NCBI GenBank assembly: GCA_910591455.2 | Contig: OU342824.1 | Location: 4,902,583 to 4,966,582, forward strand | Direction of reading: 5' to 3' | Length of the DNA stretch: 64,000 bases | Source: Pholis gunnellus | Lineage: Eukaryota > Chordata > Actinopteri > Perciformes > Pholidae | Part shown: one piece after another, positions 11,594 to 24,476 of the stretch | Layout of the letters: each line of letters starts with the position of its first letter | How positions within the stretch are numbered: position 1 is the first letter of the stretch | Notes under the pieces: model-generated | Told to the model about the DNA's origin: nothing | Seen by the model: only the letters and a program-made list of their open reading frames with translations | The model's database searches: none | Program-made: the position numbers and the translations under genes

Positions 11594-12009
11594 TGTCACG
11601 ATTAGGCTTTGCCTCTGTGTTCTGTGTGTCTTTGTGTTACTCCACTCTACCTGTCAGTCACTCCCTCAGCCTAATTCCCTTCACCTGCCTCTGATCAGTA
11701 ATCAAGCACTTCCCCCTCATCAGCACAACTCTTCTCACCTGTTCTTCCCTCTACTTAAACTCCTGCCCCTCAGTCACTCCTTGCCAGATCCTTGTAATGT
11801 CTACCCGCCTGTTTGGCTTGTCCCGTTCCCGGGTTTCCCGTCTGCCTTCCCCGTCTCATTCCTGCTGGATTCCCCCCTCGTCTCTTGTCTGTTCTGTGGA
11901 TCCCCTGCCGAGTTCTGAAAGTCTGCTGTTGGATTGTTGTTCATTAAATTACCTTCTTCACGCTACTCTGCCTGGTCTGCGTTTGAGTCCTCCATCATGC
12001 CCCGTGACA
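11594..12009 (+). mobile_element. Solo LTR of a retrotransposon (416 bp)
   Basis: The element starts TGTCACG and ends CGTGACA, a perfect 7-bp terminal inverted repeat with canonical TG...CA ends, and is flanked by the 5-bp direct repeat GTTTT. An ATTAAA polyadenylation-type signal lies at 11943-11948, about 60 bp before the end, which sets the + orientation. There is no adjacent primer-binding site, polypurine tract, internal coding region or second LTR, so this is a solo LTR left by recombination between two LTRs. The 94- and 151-codon frames over it are chance frames in a pyrimidine-rich sequence. The intact duplication and clean ends suggest a fairly young insertion. Ty3/Gypsy is the most likely superfamily, from memory of similar teleost LTRs ending in CCCCGTGACA, but this is unproven. 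Confidence 0.85.
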
Positions 12010-12014
12010 GTTTT
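12010..12014. repeat. Target-site duplication, right copy
   Basis: GTTTT directly follows the LTR end and matches the left copy exactly. Confidence 0.8.
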
Positions 12015-12764
12015 ATCTTCCCAAAATAACAATGTTTCCAGTTCCTCCATGTTTCCTAATATTTCCTTTTATTTTGACTGTCCATCCCTTCATACTCTTG
12101 CTGCACATTTTCCAAAGCCACGTGGTAGAGCCTGGCAGGGAATATTGCATATGTGGATGTTAATAGGCTTTGACAGGCCGCATGATATCGTTTCTCGAGA
12201 GAGAGAGAGATGCTCGGCACTCAACTGTTCGCACTCATGGCAGCTGAAGTGAGTCAATCATCATAATTCACCTTCTAGACTGCTGGATTTCATGGAGATT
12301 TCCTTGTACATCCAGTGCAAGTCTGCTGGAGAACATCTCCAACTCTAAGTAGAAGTAGAGTGATATTCCTCTCCAGCTAAGACGATTCAGTATCTGTTGT
12401 CTGCGGTGCATATTCAAATTAACATAAAACGGCCGCATGCCAGGGCCAGTGAATCCCACATCGAGGCCATTATCGGCTGCCCTAACATGTCGTTTATTAC
12501 ATGAAACTATGGAAAAGTAGAACGGCAGGTGCCATTTTGGTTCTTTGATTCTAAATATGTATTTTTTAAGTTTTCCACCGGTTGCGGAGTTGTTGGACTG
12601 TGTGAACACAGCCTCCCTCTTTCATTCTTTCATCCACTTGATTGAAAAGGCCTGCGTTGCAATAATATGCAAAAACGTGTTGCTATCCAAGTCCTTCATA
12701 ATGCCTAAAAGTGCCTGCGTTTCTCTTTCCGATCAGAAATGTGGGCTTTTCTTTTGTGCCGTAA
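12015..12764. other. Non-coding sequence
   Basis: No gene or named repeat recognised. A short (GA)n lies at 12197-12210. The patch 12110-12250 has ATATTGCATATG and GCATGATATCG motifs and could be a single-copy regulatory block, with weak support. Confidence 0.55.
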
Positions 12765-12995
12765 AAAGATTATATTGTGACGCATATCCCGAATGCGCCG
12801 TATACATGACCAAAAAGATGCTCCTAAAACCAGAACATCGGCATATCCCACATGCATTAATCGGAAAATGCTTCATTAGGAATAAGGCCAAATATAGAAT
12901 ATTTTACATAAGCCATATCAAATTCCGAATATTGTCATATTCGGAAATAATAGAGGAATATGAGTGTGCATGTAAACGTAGTCCCTTTTTCTAAA
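12765..12995. repeat. Dispersed repeat with ATTCCGAAT/ATTCGGAAT motifs
   Basis: Several inverted variants of CGAATAT/ATATTCGG (for example ATATCCCGAATGCG near 12786, AATTCCGAATATTG near 12922 and TATTCGGAAATAAT near 12939) end in GCATGTAAACGTAGTC. I associate that terminus with a fish MITE. The 149-codon frame from 12545 covers it but is AT-rich chance coding. Confidence 0.4.
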
Positions 12996-13920
12996 CCTAG
13001 CCCTCTACACTTGTAGTTTTGTTTGTATCAAGTTCATGCTATTTGCATGAATCTACAAAAACATCATATTTCTTGTGGACACTAACGTTAACAATAGGCC
13101 TATTTCACAGCAGCCATTTCAACACGTCTTTGCAGGGTGAACACAGGTGTAATCAATAACATGAATTATGGTCCTGTTCCATTGAGGTAAGTTCGGGCCC
13201 TGGTATTGTGCATGTTGGCTCACTGGAATGGCTGTGACACACATTACGATGGGACTATAATTAATTTGATTAATTACACCAGAGTTTTCCCTGCCGTCAC
13301 CTGTCAAAAGGGGCCGTATTAGATAGCAACATTGTATAAAGGCTGAGTCGTATTCTTTTTATTTTAGCCATTTAAAGATGGTTTGTGATATTACTACAAT
13401 CCTCATTGCTACATAATACTTTGCAATCTATGACACATGTCAAAACAAAGGGAAAATGTCAAATGAGGGCCTCCCATGAGCTGTGCATGATGATGCCTCC
13501 GTCTGAGAGACACTTCGTTGGAGTGGGGTTGGGGTAGAATTGTATGCCTTTAATTGACAGTGAAAGTGGAGAGAGTTGGGGATTGATGTGCCCCAACTCT
13601 GCAATAGAACTGGGGACTCGCTGGTCAGGCCATTCGAGTCCATGTTGTATGCTTTAGGTTTGATATTCATGGTCATGAATGCATTTCCTGCAGAAAGGTC
13701 CGCACTCCACTTCTGTTTGTATTACACTTGAGCCAATGTATGCTGAGATAGAAAAACACATTTTCAGCTGACGAGGTACTAGAGTAAGTGCTGATGGCTG
13801 AAAAGGCAGGAATGGTTGATTTTCTTTTCTCCCGGTTTGTCTCGGGGACTTTGAATAACATTAGCAGTATTTCAACAAATATGCAGTGAAAAGCGAAATC
13901 CTTGTGTGTTCTTGTGTGTT
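12996..13920. other. Non-coding sequence
   Basis: No gene or repeat recognised. Short frames (62, 78 and 109 codons) lack domains. The 109-codon minus frame at 13673-14002 is mainly translated (CA)n. Confidence 0.6.
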
Positions 13921-13927
13921 CCCCCCC

Positions 13928-14008
<81 letters not shown>

Positions 14009-14010
14009 AG
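13921..14010. repeat. Compound C10-(AC)37-(AG)n microsatellite
   Basis: Ten C are followed by about 37 perfect AC units and a short AG tail. This is among the longest perfect dinucleotide arrays in the window and likely highly polymorphic. Confidence 0.98.
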
Positions 14011-15560
14011 GTTTTGTACAGTCAATTTAGTTCATTTCTGAACTGACTGAGGTCAAATGCTGAGTGACAGCTGACAGTGAAGTCACCAGGGATATACTCT
14101 GCCATTGGCTGCGTTGTGTAACTGAGAGTATTCCACACTGTCTGCATCCGTATTTTGGTAGCATACTTGAAATTGCAGCTATAAAAAGTTAAAACAACCT
14201 ACAAATAAGATAATGGGATGCAAACATAGGTGTGGTCCAAAAGCCACTCTTGCGCTGTGCTTTCCAACTCTTGAGTGCTAACCAGGCGAGACAGACTAAG
14301 CTATATTTTCATCAACTCTCTATTTTCTCTTTGAGTCATCAGGTTCTGACATTATTCTTGGAGAGCTGCTATGATGCAAGTATCTTGTTCGCTCCAGATA
14401 AAACAAAAAGACTTTGGCCCGTTCCCTCTCCTTCCTGCCTGCGCTCGCCGTCCGAAGCTGGAGTCCCTCCATCTCCGATTGTATCATGTTCAGCCTGTCC
14501 GCTCCCTCTCCTGTCGTGCGTTTCTTCGCATATGGTTCACCGCATGAGGTCCTGGCCCAGGAGGCCTCAGGTTGTAGTAATGACACCGTTTGCACTAAAC
14601 TGCCCTCTCAAGGCAAACGCAGCACGTATCAGGTTTCATACCATGGTCCATTAGACTGGTGAGTCATCAGAGCTACCTCGACGGGTTTTTCCCTCTGTTC
14701 ATAGCTACAACATCTGGGCAACCGGTGGCCAAGGGACAAGAGCACCACCCCGTTGAGTGTGTGTCGTGCTAAGCTGAGGTATCATCTGAGAGGAACATGG
14801 ACACTGTAGTCACCAGAGGTCTTGCAGAGTCTACCGGTCTATTAGTTGCTGTAGATATTTCTTTCAAGGGGCTTTCGATGCCAACGGTTTGAGGCCTGCC
14901 CCATTTAGTTACTGTTCCTACACCTTTTCAGGTTTTTACTTTCTCCCACTACACGTGCAGTTAACAATGAAAATGGTTTGCTTCCAACTGCGGATTTTAC
15001 AAGCTGAAGAGAAGTGTGTTGCTGATTTTATTCAGCTGTAGCTAGCTGCCGTAAGCTAATGCTAATTATAAAACTCCATGAGTTGGTGGAAAACATGTCT
15101 CCGATTGACAGAAGATCATTTGTTTCTAAAATGAAAAGCCTGGTAAAATATGCAGATGATGGCAAACATAATGCAAAATGACCAAGGTTGAACCCGTTGC
15201 CGAATCTGTAACGCATGTTTGTCTGACGACGCTAAACCCGGATGTATTAGCACCTTGTTAGCCATTTGTGTTCCAGTCCAGAATAGGTATTTTTGTCAAA
15301 CATAATCCATTTCTAATATAATCTGATTATTATAAACAGCAGTCAGAATGACATGCACCTCCTTTTTGGAAAGGTAGGCTAAGGCTAGTTAGCCGACGAT
15401 GCTAACATATACGTTAGAGCAGATGATTTTGGCAAAGACGTCTGTAAATCCTGTAATCTTTTGACGTAAATAAACTTGACCTTAAATAGCCCTTATCCAA
15501 ATCATTATATTCTAAACATTTTAAAATGAATTTATAGCCAAAGCGAGAGTTCTTTCCCTA
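14011..15560. other. Non-coding sequence
   Basis: Nothing gene-like. The 140-, 91- and 82-codon frames at 14232-14662 overlap on both strands and are serine/proline/leucine-rich without a domain. GCTAGCTGCC..AAGCTAATGCTAATTA near 15040-15065 and GCTAAGGCTAGTTAGCC near 15378 hint at eroded pieces of the GCTA-rich families M or T. Confidence 0.55.
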
Positions 15561-15584
15561 GCCATGAGGAGAGTTCATGTGAGC

Positions 15585-15765
15585 AAGCTGAGACCAAGCA
15601 GTTTGGAGGCGGGGTTTATGAAAATGCTAGTCCGCTTGCTATATGGGCCCCATGGATGCAGACGATGCTGGTCATTTTATAACCAGGCAGTCGAATGTTT
15701 TGGGCTTCATGCCCCAAAGAGCAACTTTCATAAGAACAAATGGGGCCCCGCCTCCAATGCAGTAT
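15585..15765. repeat. Small inverted-repeat element (GGAGGCGGGG ends)
   Basis: TTTGGAGGCGGGG at about 15601 is mirrored by CCCCGCCTCCAA at about 15746, and GGGCCCCATGG near 15645 resembles the inverse of ATGGGGCCCC near 15740. The roughly 155-bp unit could form a stem with a large loop and resembles part of a fish MITE carrying GGAGGCGGGG. It is non-coding. Confidence 0.4.
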
Positions 15766-18624
15766 CCAGTTCCAAAGCTTGACACTAGTTCCGGTTGCCA
15801 AAGTATGATTGGACTATTAGCTAAAATGATTTAACTAATACATACAAATCTGTATCAGACAGAATAACTCACCTTCAAAAATGTTGCATTCAATAAACTA
15901 CAAACAATTCCACCCAGACCGACATTAATCAATCAGCAGAGCACTCTTCCAGCAATATCCAAGAGACTTCATCGTATTATCCTCAAGTTATCTCTCACCC
16001 TCTTTTTTTCTACCCCAGGTGTCAGAAGGCAAGGTCGACACAAAACACACGGCGATGAATTGTGATCAAAAGAACAACCAAAGGCAGGGGGAGCATAACT
16101 CAAGCTCGGTGGGATCACACATGTGGTGATCTTCTATAACTCACGCAGGGCTTCTGCTCTCTGTTGCCAGTAACTGTCACAGTGGCTTATGGTTCGGGCT
16201 GAGTGGTCCAACAAGTGGCTCGGAGCAGGAACATCCCGGAGAGAACAAAGGGTTTCAACATGAGCTGTGGTCTAATGGGCAGAGAGTCAAGACTGTGGCC
16301 GAGAGAGATGCTAGTTTGAGTCCGCGCTGGAAATGTATTTTCTGGGGAAAATGAAAGTGACATACTCTGACCTCGAGCATCTCTAACCTGGATAAATGAA
16401 GGTTGACAATATGGACAAAGCCACATCTGTTATTGATTAGCACTTCAAACAGTGGGACGGAATTAAGGATCAAGTCAAATATGTTTTCACAGCTTAGTGA
16501 TGAAAAATGATCTCAAAGCTTATCTTGTCAGTGAGAAGATGCCTGTTGAAGGAAGTCCAGCATCCTTAAGTTTTAAACAAATAAAGCAAATACGGCATCA
16601 TTGCAGGCCAGTGCACCAGTGAGCAAATGAAACTGTGGCTGAACCTTTTTGATACATGTAATTGCAATGTGCAGTAGTTTATATGTGCATGAAAATATCT
16701 GCTGTGCAGTCGGTAAACGGCACGGGCGCACAATTTGATGTAATGTACAACTTTTAGCTTTGCATTGAACTGTTGCAGTGTCCTCGTGCTGAGCTGCTCC
16801 AGACTATAAGGGCACACATATTTGTTTCAATTTAATATGTAACATTTGTTACAAATCCTGACAGCTGAAAATAATTTCACAACCTTTTTTCAGGGAGAGA
16901 AGTTATAAAGATGGAACAATATCATTTGCTTCAATACTGTATGAAAGGTGGCAGAGAACTGCTGTTTTGTGGCTAAGCAATGCCAGAATTAAAGAAATAA
17001 CACTTGTCATTATAAACAGGTTATAGGTTGTATATCACAAGTTGACATTGAACATGTAGCAATAAGCATACTATATAAGTTTGCTATATTAGCCTGTTAG
17101 CTTAGCCGATGGCCCATTATTCTAAAACCCCAACAGTAAAAGTAAACCAATCAGAGACAGAGTGGGGCGGGTCATCCCTTCACTATCGTTAAAAGAATCA
17201 TCTAACAAACAGGCTTTCCAATTGATATCTTTTATCATTAGGACAAAGTGCTACATTTCTACATCTTATTTATGTATCTCAAAGCTGTGTCTTACAAGCT
17301 GAACCCTATAACCAATGAACTTATTCCTCCCCTCAGAGCAGCTCTGGCTCCGAGACATATTTGTATAAATTCCATCTTTCAATCCGCAATTTCTCTCCCC
17401 CAAGAAATTTTGTCTTGAGGATTGAGCCAAAGTACAGCAGTGGCTCAGTAAGCATGCAATGAAAAGCTGATAGTTTCAGCTACATTGTGTGTGTCTCTCA
17501 AGGCCTTCTGTGCACCTATCCAAACAGTATCAGTGGATCCAGTTCAAGTTCACATGACTTCAGTTATTCCTTTCCAAATCATGCTTACTGATATCGGAGC
17601 CAGAACCAAATCAAAGAAGACGGAGGAACATGAGGATGAGCGCACCGGGGGTGAAGATTCAGCCCTAATGCTTTCAAGATCCCAGGAAGTGCTGGGAAAT
17701 AGAAATGAAAAATGTAAATGAAGCTGATATATTAGGATGATATCAGCCTTTGATTAAAGCATAAGTCAGTCGATCAGTCAGTGTCCACCCTGACCACACG
17801 ATGACATAAAAAAAAAAGGTAAAATCTGGCCAAGAAATTGTATTTTCTTTGGCTCTTTTCTGATTAATAATATATTTACCTCTCGCTAACCTTAGCAAAG
17901 ACTTCCTCTCCTACTGTGGCCACCCATGCTTATCTAAGCGCTGAAAGATGGCTTGGATATAAACTGTCAAAGCGACATGTCATGTGATATTCTTACCTCA
18001 TCTCTTGCATAGCAACCACTAAAACAGACTACATCCAAGCTTTTTTGGGAGAAAAAAAGCCAAGCAACTTCCTGTACAAGAATTGATCAACAAGACAGAC
18101 ACACACACTCACAAGAGTGAGTTATTGATGGTTATGGTAGCAAATACGTCAACGCCCGCTGAATGAATAGAGCTCATCATCATCAACTTCCGTCTCTGAT
18201 TCAGGCCACGTTTCCTGGGCCAATGAGCCAGAACGGAAGGCGAAAAATGAGATTCAAGAAACTAACGGAGGAGAGACGAACTTCTCATTAAAGTGCATTT
18301 AACCTCAGAGACAATATCAATCAAAAGACAGCCCAGCTTTACCCCATGCAGGACCTCAGACGGTAAGATATACGTGTGACGCGTTTTGATTTTGTGCTCG
18401 ATTCATGCAGCAGACCCTCGCGTAGTGGACAAGTCATACAATGTCTCAGTCACCTCATTTCAGATTTCCTCTGTTTCTGTTTATTGCCAGGACGGTATCC
18501 CATAATGCACAGGAACTGCCAATATGTCTCGGCTACTTGCGGTTAGTCGGGGCATGAACCTGACATTCTGCCAAAGCAACCCGTCTCTCACTCGACTGGT
18601 TTGTGTCTGGTTTTGACTTACATG
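15766..18624. other. Non-coding sequence
   Basis: No gene recognised. AACCAATCAGAGACAGAGTG followed by GGGCGGG near 17146 is a motif I associate with dispersed fish repeats, so 17090-17190 may be an old repeat. The patch 18130-18330 is non-repetitive and moderately CpG-rich. Frames up to 83 codons lack domains. Confidence 0.55.
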
Positions 18625-18641
18625 CACACACACACACACAC

Positions 18642-18712
<71 letters not shown>
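18625..18712. repeat. (CA)n microsatellite with one CT interruption
   Basis: About 88 bp of CA repeat with a single CCTA interruption near 18641. The 76-codon minus-strand frame here is only translated repeat (alternating Cys-Val). Confidence 0.98.
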
Positions 18713-18715
<3 letters not shown>

Positions 18716-18795
18716 TGAACTAGATACAGTTGGAGAATATGTAACTATGCCAATTAGTCCTTGGCAGTATTATGTGCGATACCTATAAGGGAGAT

Positions 18796-18809
18796 GGGGG
18801 GGGGGGGGG
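18796..18809. repeat. Poly-G run (14)
   Basis: Uninterrupted run about 85 bp after the CA array. Confidence 0.93.
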
Positions 18810-20144
18810 TTGCCAGTAGAACAACGCAAGGAAGAACATTACGACCCCGTGTAATAAAACTAAGTGGGGGAGCTGCTGCGGTCAGCACACGTGCACGTCC
18901 AGACACCCCAGAGAGGTGTTACGGTGAAAATGTTTCTCAGCACTTCTACTTTACTTTACTACACCCATCAGGATCAAGTTAGCTTAACTCTGCAGAGAAT
19001 GCAGAATTTGCCAGTGATTGACACCTAGAAATTATATTTTCTTACAAGAGTGTCAGGTCGACGTTCATGTTATGCTCCGAATTCCGTGTTGAGCACGTGT
19101 ATTGCCTCGAAGCGGCATATCGCATGATATCGTTTTTGCTCACAAGATCACCGTATTCCCGCCTCATGAAGGGCTCGTCTATTACGGTTTCCTGATGCTT
19201 AGTCACCGGCATGACCTTATAAACCATCTGCCGACGCCCTGGCACAGTTTCTTTTTTTTTTTACGGTTTTATGATGTTTTGAAACGGACCTTTGGGATGT
19301 CTGACTGAGAGTGAATTGGGGGAGGTGTGGGCGGAGAGAGCTGACGGTGAAGAGCCATTGACAGTTATCATGGTTACATGTAAACAAGCAGGGTGAATGG
19401 AGACACCGTGATCATCATGACTGTGCATGTGTCTGCCCCTCAAAACGGACCTTGTTTTAAAAACCACATTGTATTTGTGGGATTGGGTGGGTAATTAAAT
19501 CATCCACATGTCCCTAGATGGTCCTTTTTGCATGAGCAATCCATGTTAACGTGCTAAAAAATGCAAGCGTTACAAGTATGAGAATGAGTTTCATAGTTGT
19601 TGCTGCATATTGTTTACTGTGACAGAAACAGAAAGGGCTGCGTTCAAAATAGCAACTGGCTTAGAGGTGCGCTGCCCCTCAAAATGTTTTCACTAAACCT
19701 CACAAGGTGGAAATACATCCGTGTATCTGCCAGACAAAGACAGAAAATAAATATGACTAAATTCGGTGTCTCTAAAACAGCTGTGTGGGCCAACAGAGAG
19801 GGACAAAAAAACGCTAAGCAAACACATGTCTTTACTTCTACGTGCATCTGTTGTTTAGACACCGCCGCCCACGCTAAACAGCTGACTGTTTTCGCCAGCC
19901 TCGGCCTTGCTCACATGGAAAATATATCCTCAAATATCAGGCCTTCGTAGAAACAAATCTTCACACTGTATGATATGCAATTTGGAAGTTGAATACATTT
20001 GTTAATGGAGAAATAGTGGAAAGTAGAAAGAGATTATTATTATTACCTTTCAGATAGCTATTTCTGACATCTCCTATTTTACTGCAGGAGACGTTTAATG
20101 TATCCGTTCATCTATATACACAACACAGAGCAGGATGACCATGG
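18810..20144. other. Non-coding sequence
   Basis: No gene. AAACGGACCTT occurs twice (near 19281 and 19443), with poly-T/ACGGTTTT near 19250-19270, suggesting an eroded repeat at 19240-19470. The 117-codon frame at 19597-19950 has no recognisable domain. Confidence 0.5.
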
Positions 20145-20972
20145 ATGAAGCATAGACTCTATAGATATCTTTTTGAATGCTTCAAGTTTGGCATTTTGGC
20201 CTTCGCCGTCGAGGTTTTTGGCTGGTGCCATCTTGTTTTTTTGGAACCACAAGCGACTCTGGATGCATGAAGGGAACTGCATACAATGTTGAATGCAGGC
20301 TCCAGTTCATTCCTATAAAAAAAAAATCTGACTTCCGGAAAAAAATCCAGATAAAATCACACGGATCGCCCAAGTATTTACGCATAGGCCCATAGAAAAC
20401 TGCCTCCCAACCCTTGGTCAAGCTTTGTTCTCAGACACATTCACATGAACGGAGGACAGGAAAAAAAACAACTCTGGATTAATGCATTTTACAAATTTTA
20501 GGACCCAATGATTATATTCAATTAATTCAAGGGTTACGACAGGGGAGTTGTTATGCCTCAGACATACTGTATGTAAATGAGCGGATCATTTTTTTCTCTT
20601 TTCCAAAATACGTTTATGGGAAAAAGTTGATTTGGGCCCAGTGGCATCACGCGACTGCCCCAGAAGTTGTAATTACACGGTTTGACCACTATTTATATTT
20701 CGCTTCAAAGCCTTACGCTCATCCTAAGGGGTTGACCATAAATTACAAACTGAACGTCATGCCGTATTGAAGAATACTTGAAACTAGCAAGTGAGACAAC
20801 ATCAACTCATGTTTACAATGTTTACTGAGGAAATAAATCAAGTAGGAAGTATGGTCATTTTTCTATAGACTTCAATACAACTCGACATCTTGTTGCAACC
20901 AGAAGAGTCGCCCCCTGATGGCCATTAGAAAGAATGCAAGTTAGGGGAATTTTGCATTGGCTTCACCTTCTC
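20145..20972 (+). repeat. Family X dispersed repeat, copy A (interrupted)
   Basis: The left part (20145-20255) has TTTGGCATTTTGGCC..CGCC..GGTTTTTGGCT. The right part (20720-20972) has GACCATAAATTACAAA, TGAAACTAGCAAGTGAGA, TGTTTACTGAGGAAATAAAT, GAGTCGCCCCCTGATGGCC and GAATGCAAGTT..GGCTTCACC. The right part aligns by eye with copy B at 44400-44610 and partly with copy C at 62999-63100. Between the halves lies about 460 bp of unrelated sequence, so the copy seems to hold an insertion or be rearranged. It is non-coding. Confidence 0.6.
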
Positions 20973-21620
20973 TGCTAAACTGGATGCACCCACAGCAACC
21001 GGCTCAAGTGCAGAAACAGGACAGCAATGCATTGATGTTGCCAGGTTGTGTGTCACTGATGTTAGGGCTGTAAACCTACCTTAAATGTTGTGTTTAGATG
21101 TGTTTAGAAGTTTCTTAGAAATAAGTCATACAGCATAAAAAATGACTAATCCACTAAAGAGATCTTAGTCAACGAAGATCAAAACGACCGATTCCACCCG
21201 TTTGCATATAGTTTCCTTGTCTGCAAAAAAAAAATGTTCACATGCTTTTCAATAAAAATTTCAGTTGAAAGTTTTGGGTTATTCCAAATGTGGCATGTAA
21301 TAGAAGACTACTCTTACATTGCCAAACATTGCACCGAAGCATCCAATTGGAAGACACCTATCCAGACGGGGGGACAGCTTGGTATATTTTGGCAATTAAG
21401 ACTGTACATGCAGCAGTCCAATATGAGCATTGTCCACTCCGCACGTTGTTATTCTACATGAGCTCCACGTTGGGCAGCTTCATCAATCACGCCCGCGACA
21501 GTGAATGGCAGAATAATATTGTTGCTGGTGGTTGATTGGGAAGCCTCCCCTGCGAGACAGAGAGCGAGTATGAATGTGCGTATTTGTATGTTAATATGTA
21601 CCTTCTTGGGCGTGTATAAG

Positions 21621-21644
21621 TGTGTGTGTGTGGGGGGGGGGGGG
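21621..21644. repeat. (TG)n with poly-G
   Basis: Six TG units followed by 13 G. Confidence 0.93.
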
Positions 21645-22055
21645 TGGCAAAGATTTTGGTGTGCGTGAGAAAGCGTCCGTATCTTCTCATCAGGAATTCG
21701 TGCATGTGTGCAGCCGATCTGCAGCACGTGTCACACACCGCACGCACGCACACACCGCGCGCAGACACAGTCGGTGTACTTTAACTCCTTGGCGCCTGGG
21801 TCTTCCTGTAGCGCCGGAGCCGGGCTGCGCGCTGCTGGACAGGCTCTTCCCGTTAAGGGCCCTGTGGTTACGGAGGGACCATGTGCCCATTCACCACTGT
21901 TTGTTTTCTATGTCATTATGAGTCCAGCACTCCTTCGCTGACCGGCCCCATCGAAATAGTCTCCTTTGTTAGACACACTCTCTCCCCCGTCATGGAACCA
22001 TATAAAAACATTTGGCTAGATACACTTAGGTGTGCTTAGAGGTGTATGTCCAAAT

Positions 22056-22144
22056 CACACACACACACACACACTTTCTCTCTGCTCAGTCTCCCTATAA
22101 TCCACATGCATGCACGTCCACACACACACACATACACACACACA
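22056..22144. repeat. Two adjacent CA microsatellites
   Basis: CA arrays at 22056-22074 and 22119-22144 are separated by 44 bp of mixed sequence. The second is interrupted by ATA. Confidence 0.93.
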
Positions 22145-23520
22145 GCTTTCCATTCAGCCCTCCTCTCCATAATGTTTCTTTACTTAACATTTAAAGTTCC
22201 TGAAATAGGAATGTTCCCGAATCAAAACTGTTACTCCAAGGGGAGCGCTCGCTGAAAACGCAGATACCGTTTCTGGTCCCGCAGTGCATCCTGGGTTGTT
22301 TTGTTTGGGCAGCGCACGCGCCGTCTCCTGTGTAAGTCATTAGAAAAAAAATGATTTGATTTGATTATGATGTGGCGGCAAGCAGGATGCGCAGGACAGG
22401 AGATGTTTTGTCTGTATTTGCACCCTGGCAGCATCTTCTCGCCACTTCTTTTCTCTCCGTGCAGTGAAAGTGTGAGAGTGTTGTTTTTGAGCGAAAACCC
22501 TTTTCAAAGCCAGTAGGTACATGTTGAACTCAGGATATGAGATGGGGAGCGAGGGAGAGAGACGCTGGTAATTACACAGATCCTGTCAAATAGCAGGCAG
22601 GCGGAGGAGCACTTGGGTTTGGGTTTGCAGGTGCAAACAGGCCATAATATCCTCAAAATCTGCAAATGGAAAGGCGGCCATATACCCTCGCTAACCTGTC
22701 CTCTGTGGTCCAGACAGACCAACGCGTGCATGCTCCAGGGTGAAACTAAAGAGAGCAAACAAAAAGCAGTCGAGTAGAATGTGTCGGACAGCATTTTACG
22801 GAAAGGCTAGAAACTTAGCAGTGGGCAGAATATTTCAGGAAGCGGGTGCAAAAATCCGCTCTCTTATTTATAAAGCCCTGACTGTGTTTTAAAAAAATAA
22901 TAAATATACATATTTTATTATAACTGCTTACATTATGCAACACTACGTAAGGAATTCAGGAAAATATCTTTTTTTGTTGACATGCCCCTGTAGAAATGTA
23001 CATCAGAATGAAATACATTCAGCTGTAATCAAAATTAGCAGCCATTATTTAGAGGCAAAAATAATGACTCGGAGTGTTTTCTTTGTTGCTGATTCAAAGA
23101 CTTTATGTGTGACAAGAAGCAAAGGAAAGAAGCCTGGAGAAAAATACCAGAAAGAGCTGGAGTTCTGCTAAGTTTGACCAGTAAGAGCGTTAACCTTTGC
23201 TACAATAGGATCTGTTTGGAGCGGGGTGCAATATACTGTGTTGAAACTGAACATACAGTACAATAAAAATTCTACCTGTTGATAAGATCGAGTCAATGTG
23301 AAACTCAATATGAATATAGAAATGGCGTGTGTATTTAAAACAACACACACACACACACACTTTGGGGAGTAGCCTTTTCCAGCAACAACCACAGGCGCCC
23401 TGACCTGTCTGCCTCGTCACCGTTTGATGATGTCATCCGGAAGGCTCCAGCTCAGTAGCTGCCACACAGCAGCATGACTGGGCGGAGAGGGCAGGTGCTC
23501 CACATCACAGCCACTCCTTA

Positions 23521-23569
23521 AACACACACACACACATGCACACACACACACGCGCACACACACACACTC
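23521..23569. repeat. Imperfect (CA)n microsatellite
   Basis: A CA array with ATG and CGCG interruptions. Confidence 0.95.
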
Positions 23570-24476
23570 AAAGTAAACATAAACACGCATTACAGTGGCA
23601 AGCAGACGGCGAGGCAGCGACGGCGCTGCGGTCGGCACGCACACTGTGGACGCTTAGGATGCAGAAATATGAATAAACATGCTCATACTGTACATGAGCC
23701 ACATAAACACACACTGGTTCAACCACAAGGGTGCCAATGTATCAAACCCCACCCGGGACAGCCTCATTGTCCCTGGCAGCATTCACTTTTTCAAAGTAAT
23801 GCTTTCCCCCCACTAAAAAAAAAACATCAACTCGATATCCACCAATTACAAAAGCCACATAATTGTAATAATCACAGACTCGGGGGTTTAAATCAAGAGA
23901 TCTGCAAATTAAAAACCCGAAAGACTCCATGTCAGTGACAAGAATGAACCGAACTTCTATGAGAAATCAATTAAAACCCAATCAGGAGCCGCTGGCTTTT
24001 ATACGTCACAAGAAGCCAACAACTCACCACAGGCTGAGGGACTCCAGCTTGTGGTTCCCGTGGTGTATATTGCTCGGCTCGAGTGTGTGTCACAAGTGTC
24101 ACTTTGATTTAACTCCCTCCAATAATCTCTTCATGTTTTCCATGAAGATCAGCACATCAACTCGACATATAAATATACAGACGAGTGGGAGGATCGCTGT
24201 CAAGTAGTTTCAAAAGAGAGATGCACTTGTTTTTTTTTTAAAGATGGAATGGTTTGGGAAGATCCAGTTTTGTTGCACAATCAAATATAGCGATAAGTTG
24301 GTTGAAAGAGATTTGATCCGTTGTATTACATCCAGAAGGGCCGTTGATCCCAGTTGTTGAATCAAAAGCAAACAGATGTAGCATCAAAAGTAAAGGCCGA
24401 CAATGGTCAGTAAAGTAAGTTATCTTGGATGGCAGTTTCAAAAACCTGGCCAACAAAGGCTTAGAAATAAGATTCT

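Larger units (their letters stand above)
20973..24476. other. Non-coding sequence with several CA/TG arrays
   Basis: No gene recognised. Simple repeats are TG/G at 21621-21644, CA at 22056-22074, 22119-22144 and 23343-23360, and an imperfect CA array at 23521-23569. A CpG-rich patch lies at 21700-21955 and another at 22240-22335. Frames up to 99 codons overlap on both strands and lack domains. Confidence 0.6.

Noticed and set aside
11634..12252. 94- and 151-codon frames in a pyrimidine-rich segment
   Set aside because: They lie largely within the solo LTR and cross its right boundary; no coding function.
12545..12994. 149-codon open frame on the + strand
   Set aside because: Its second half is a dispersed repeat with ATTCGGAAT motifs; not a gene.
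18481..18711. Cys-Val repeat protein on the minus strand
   Set aside because: Direct translation of a CA microsatellite; the same applies at 13673-14002 and 59690-59956.
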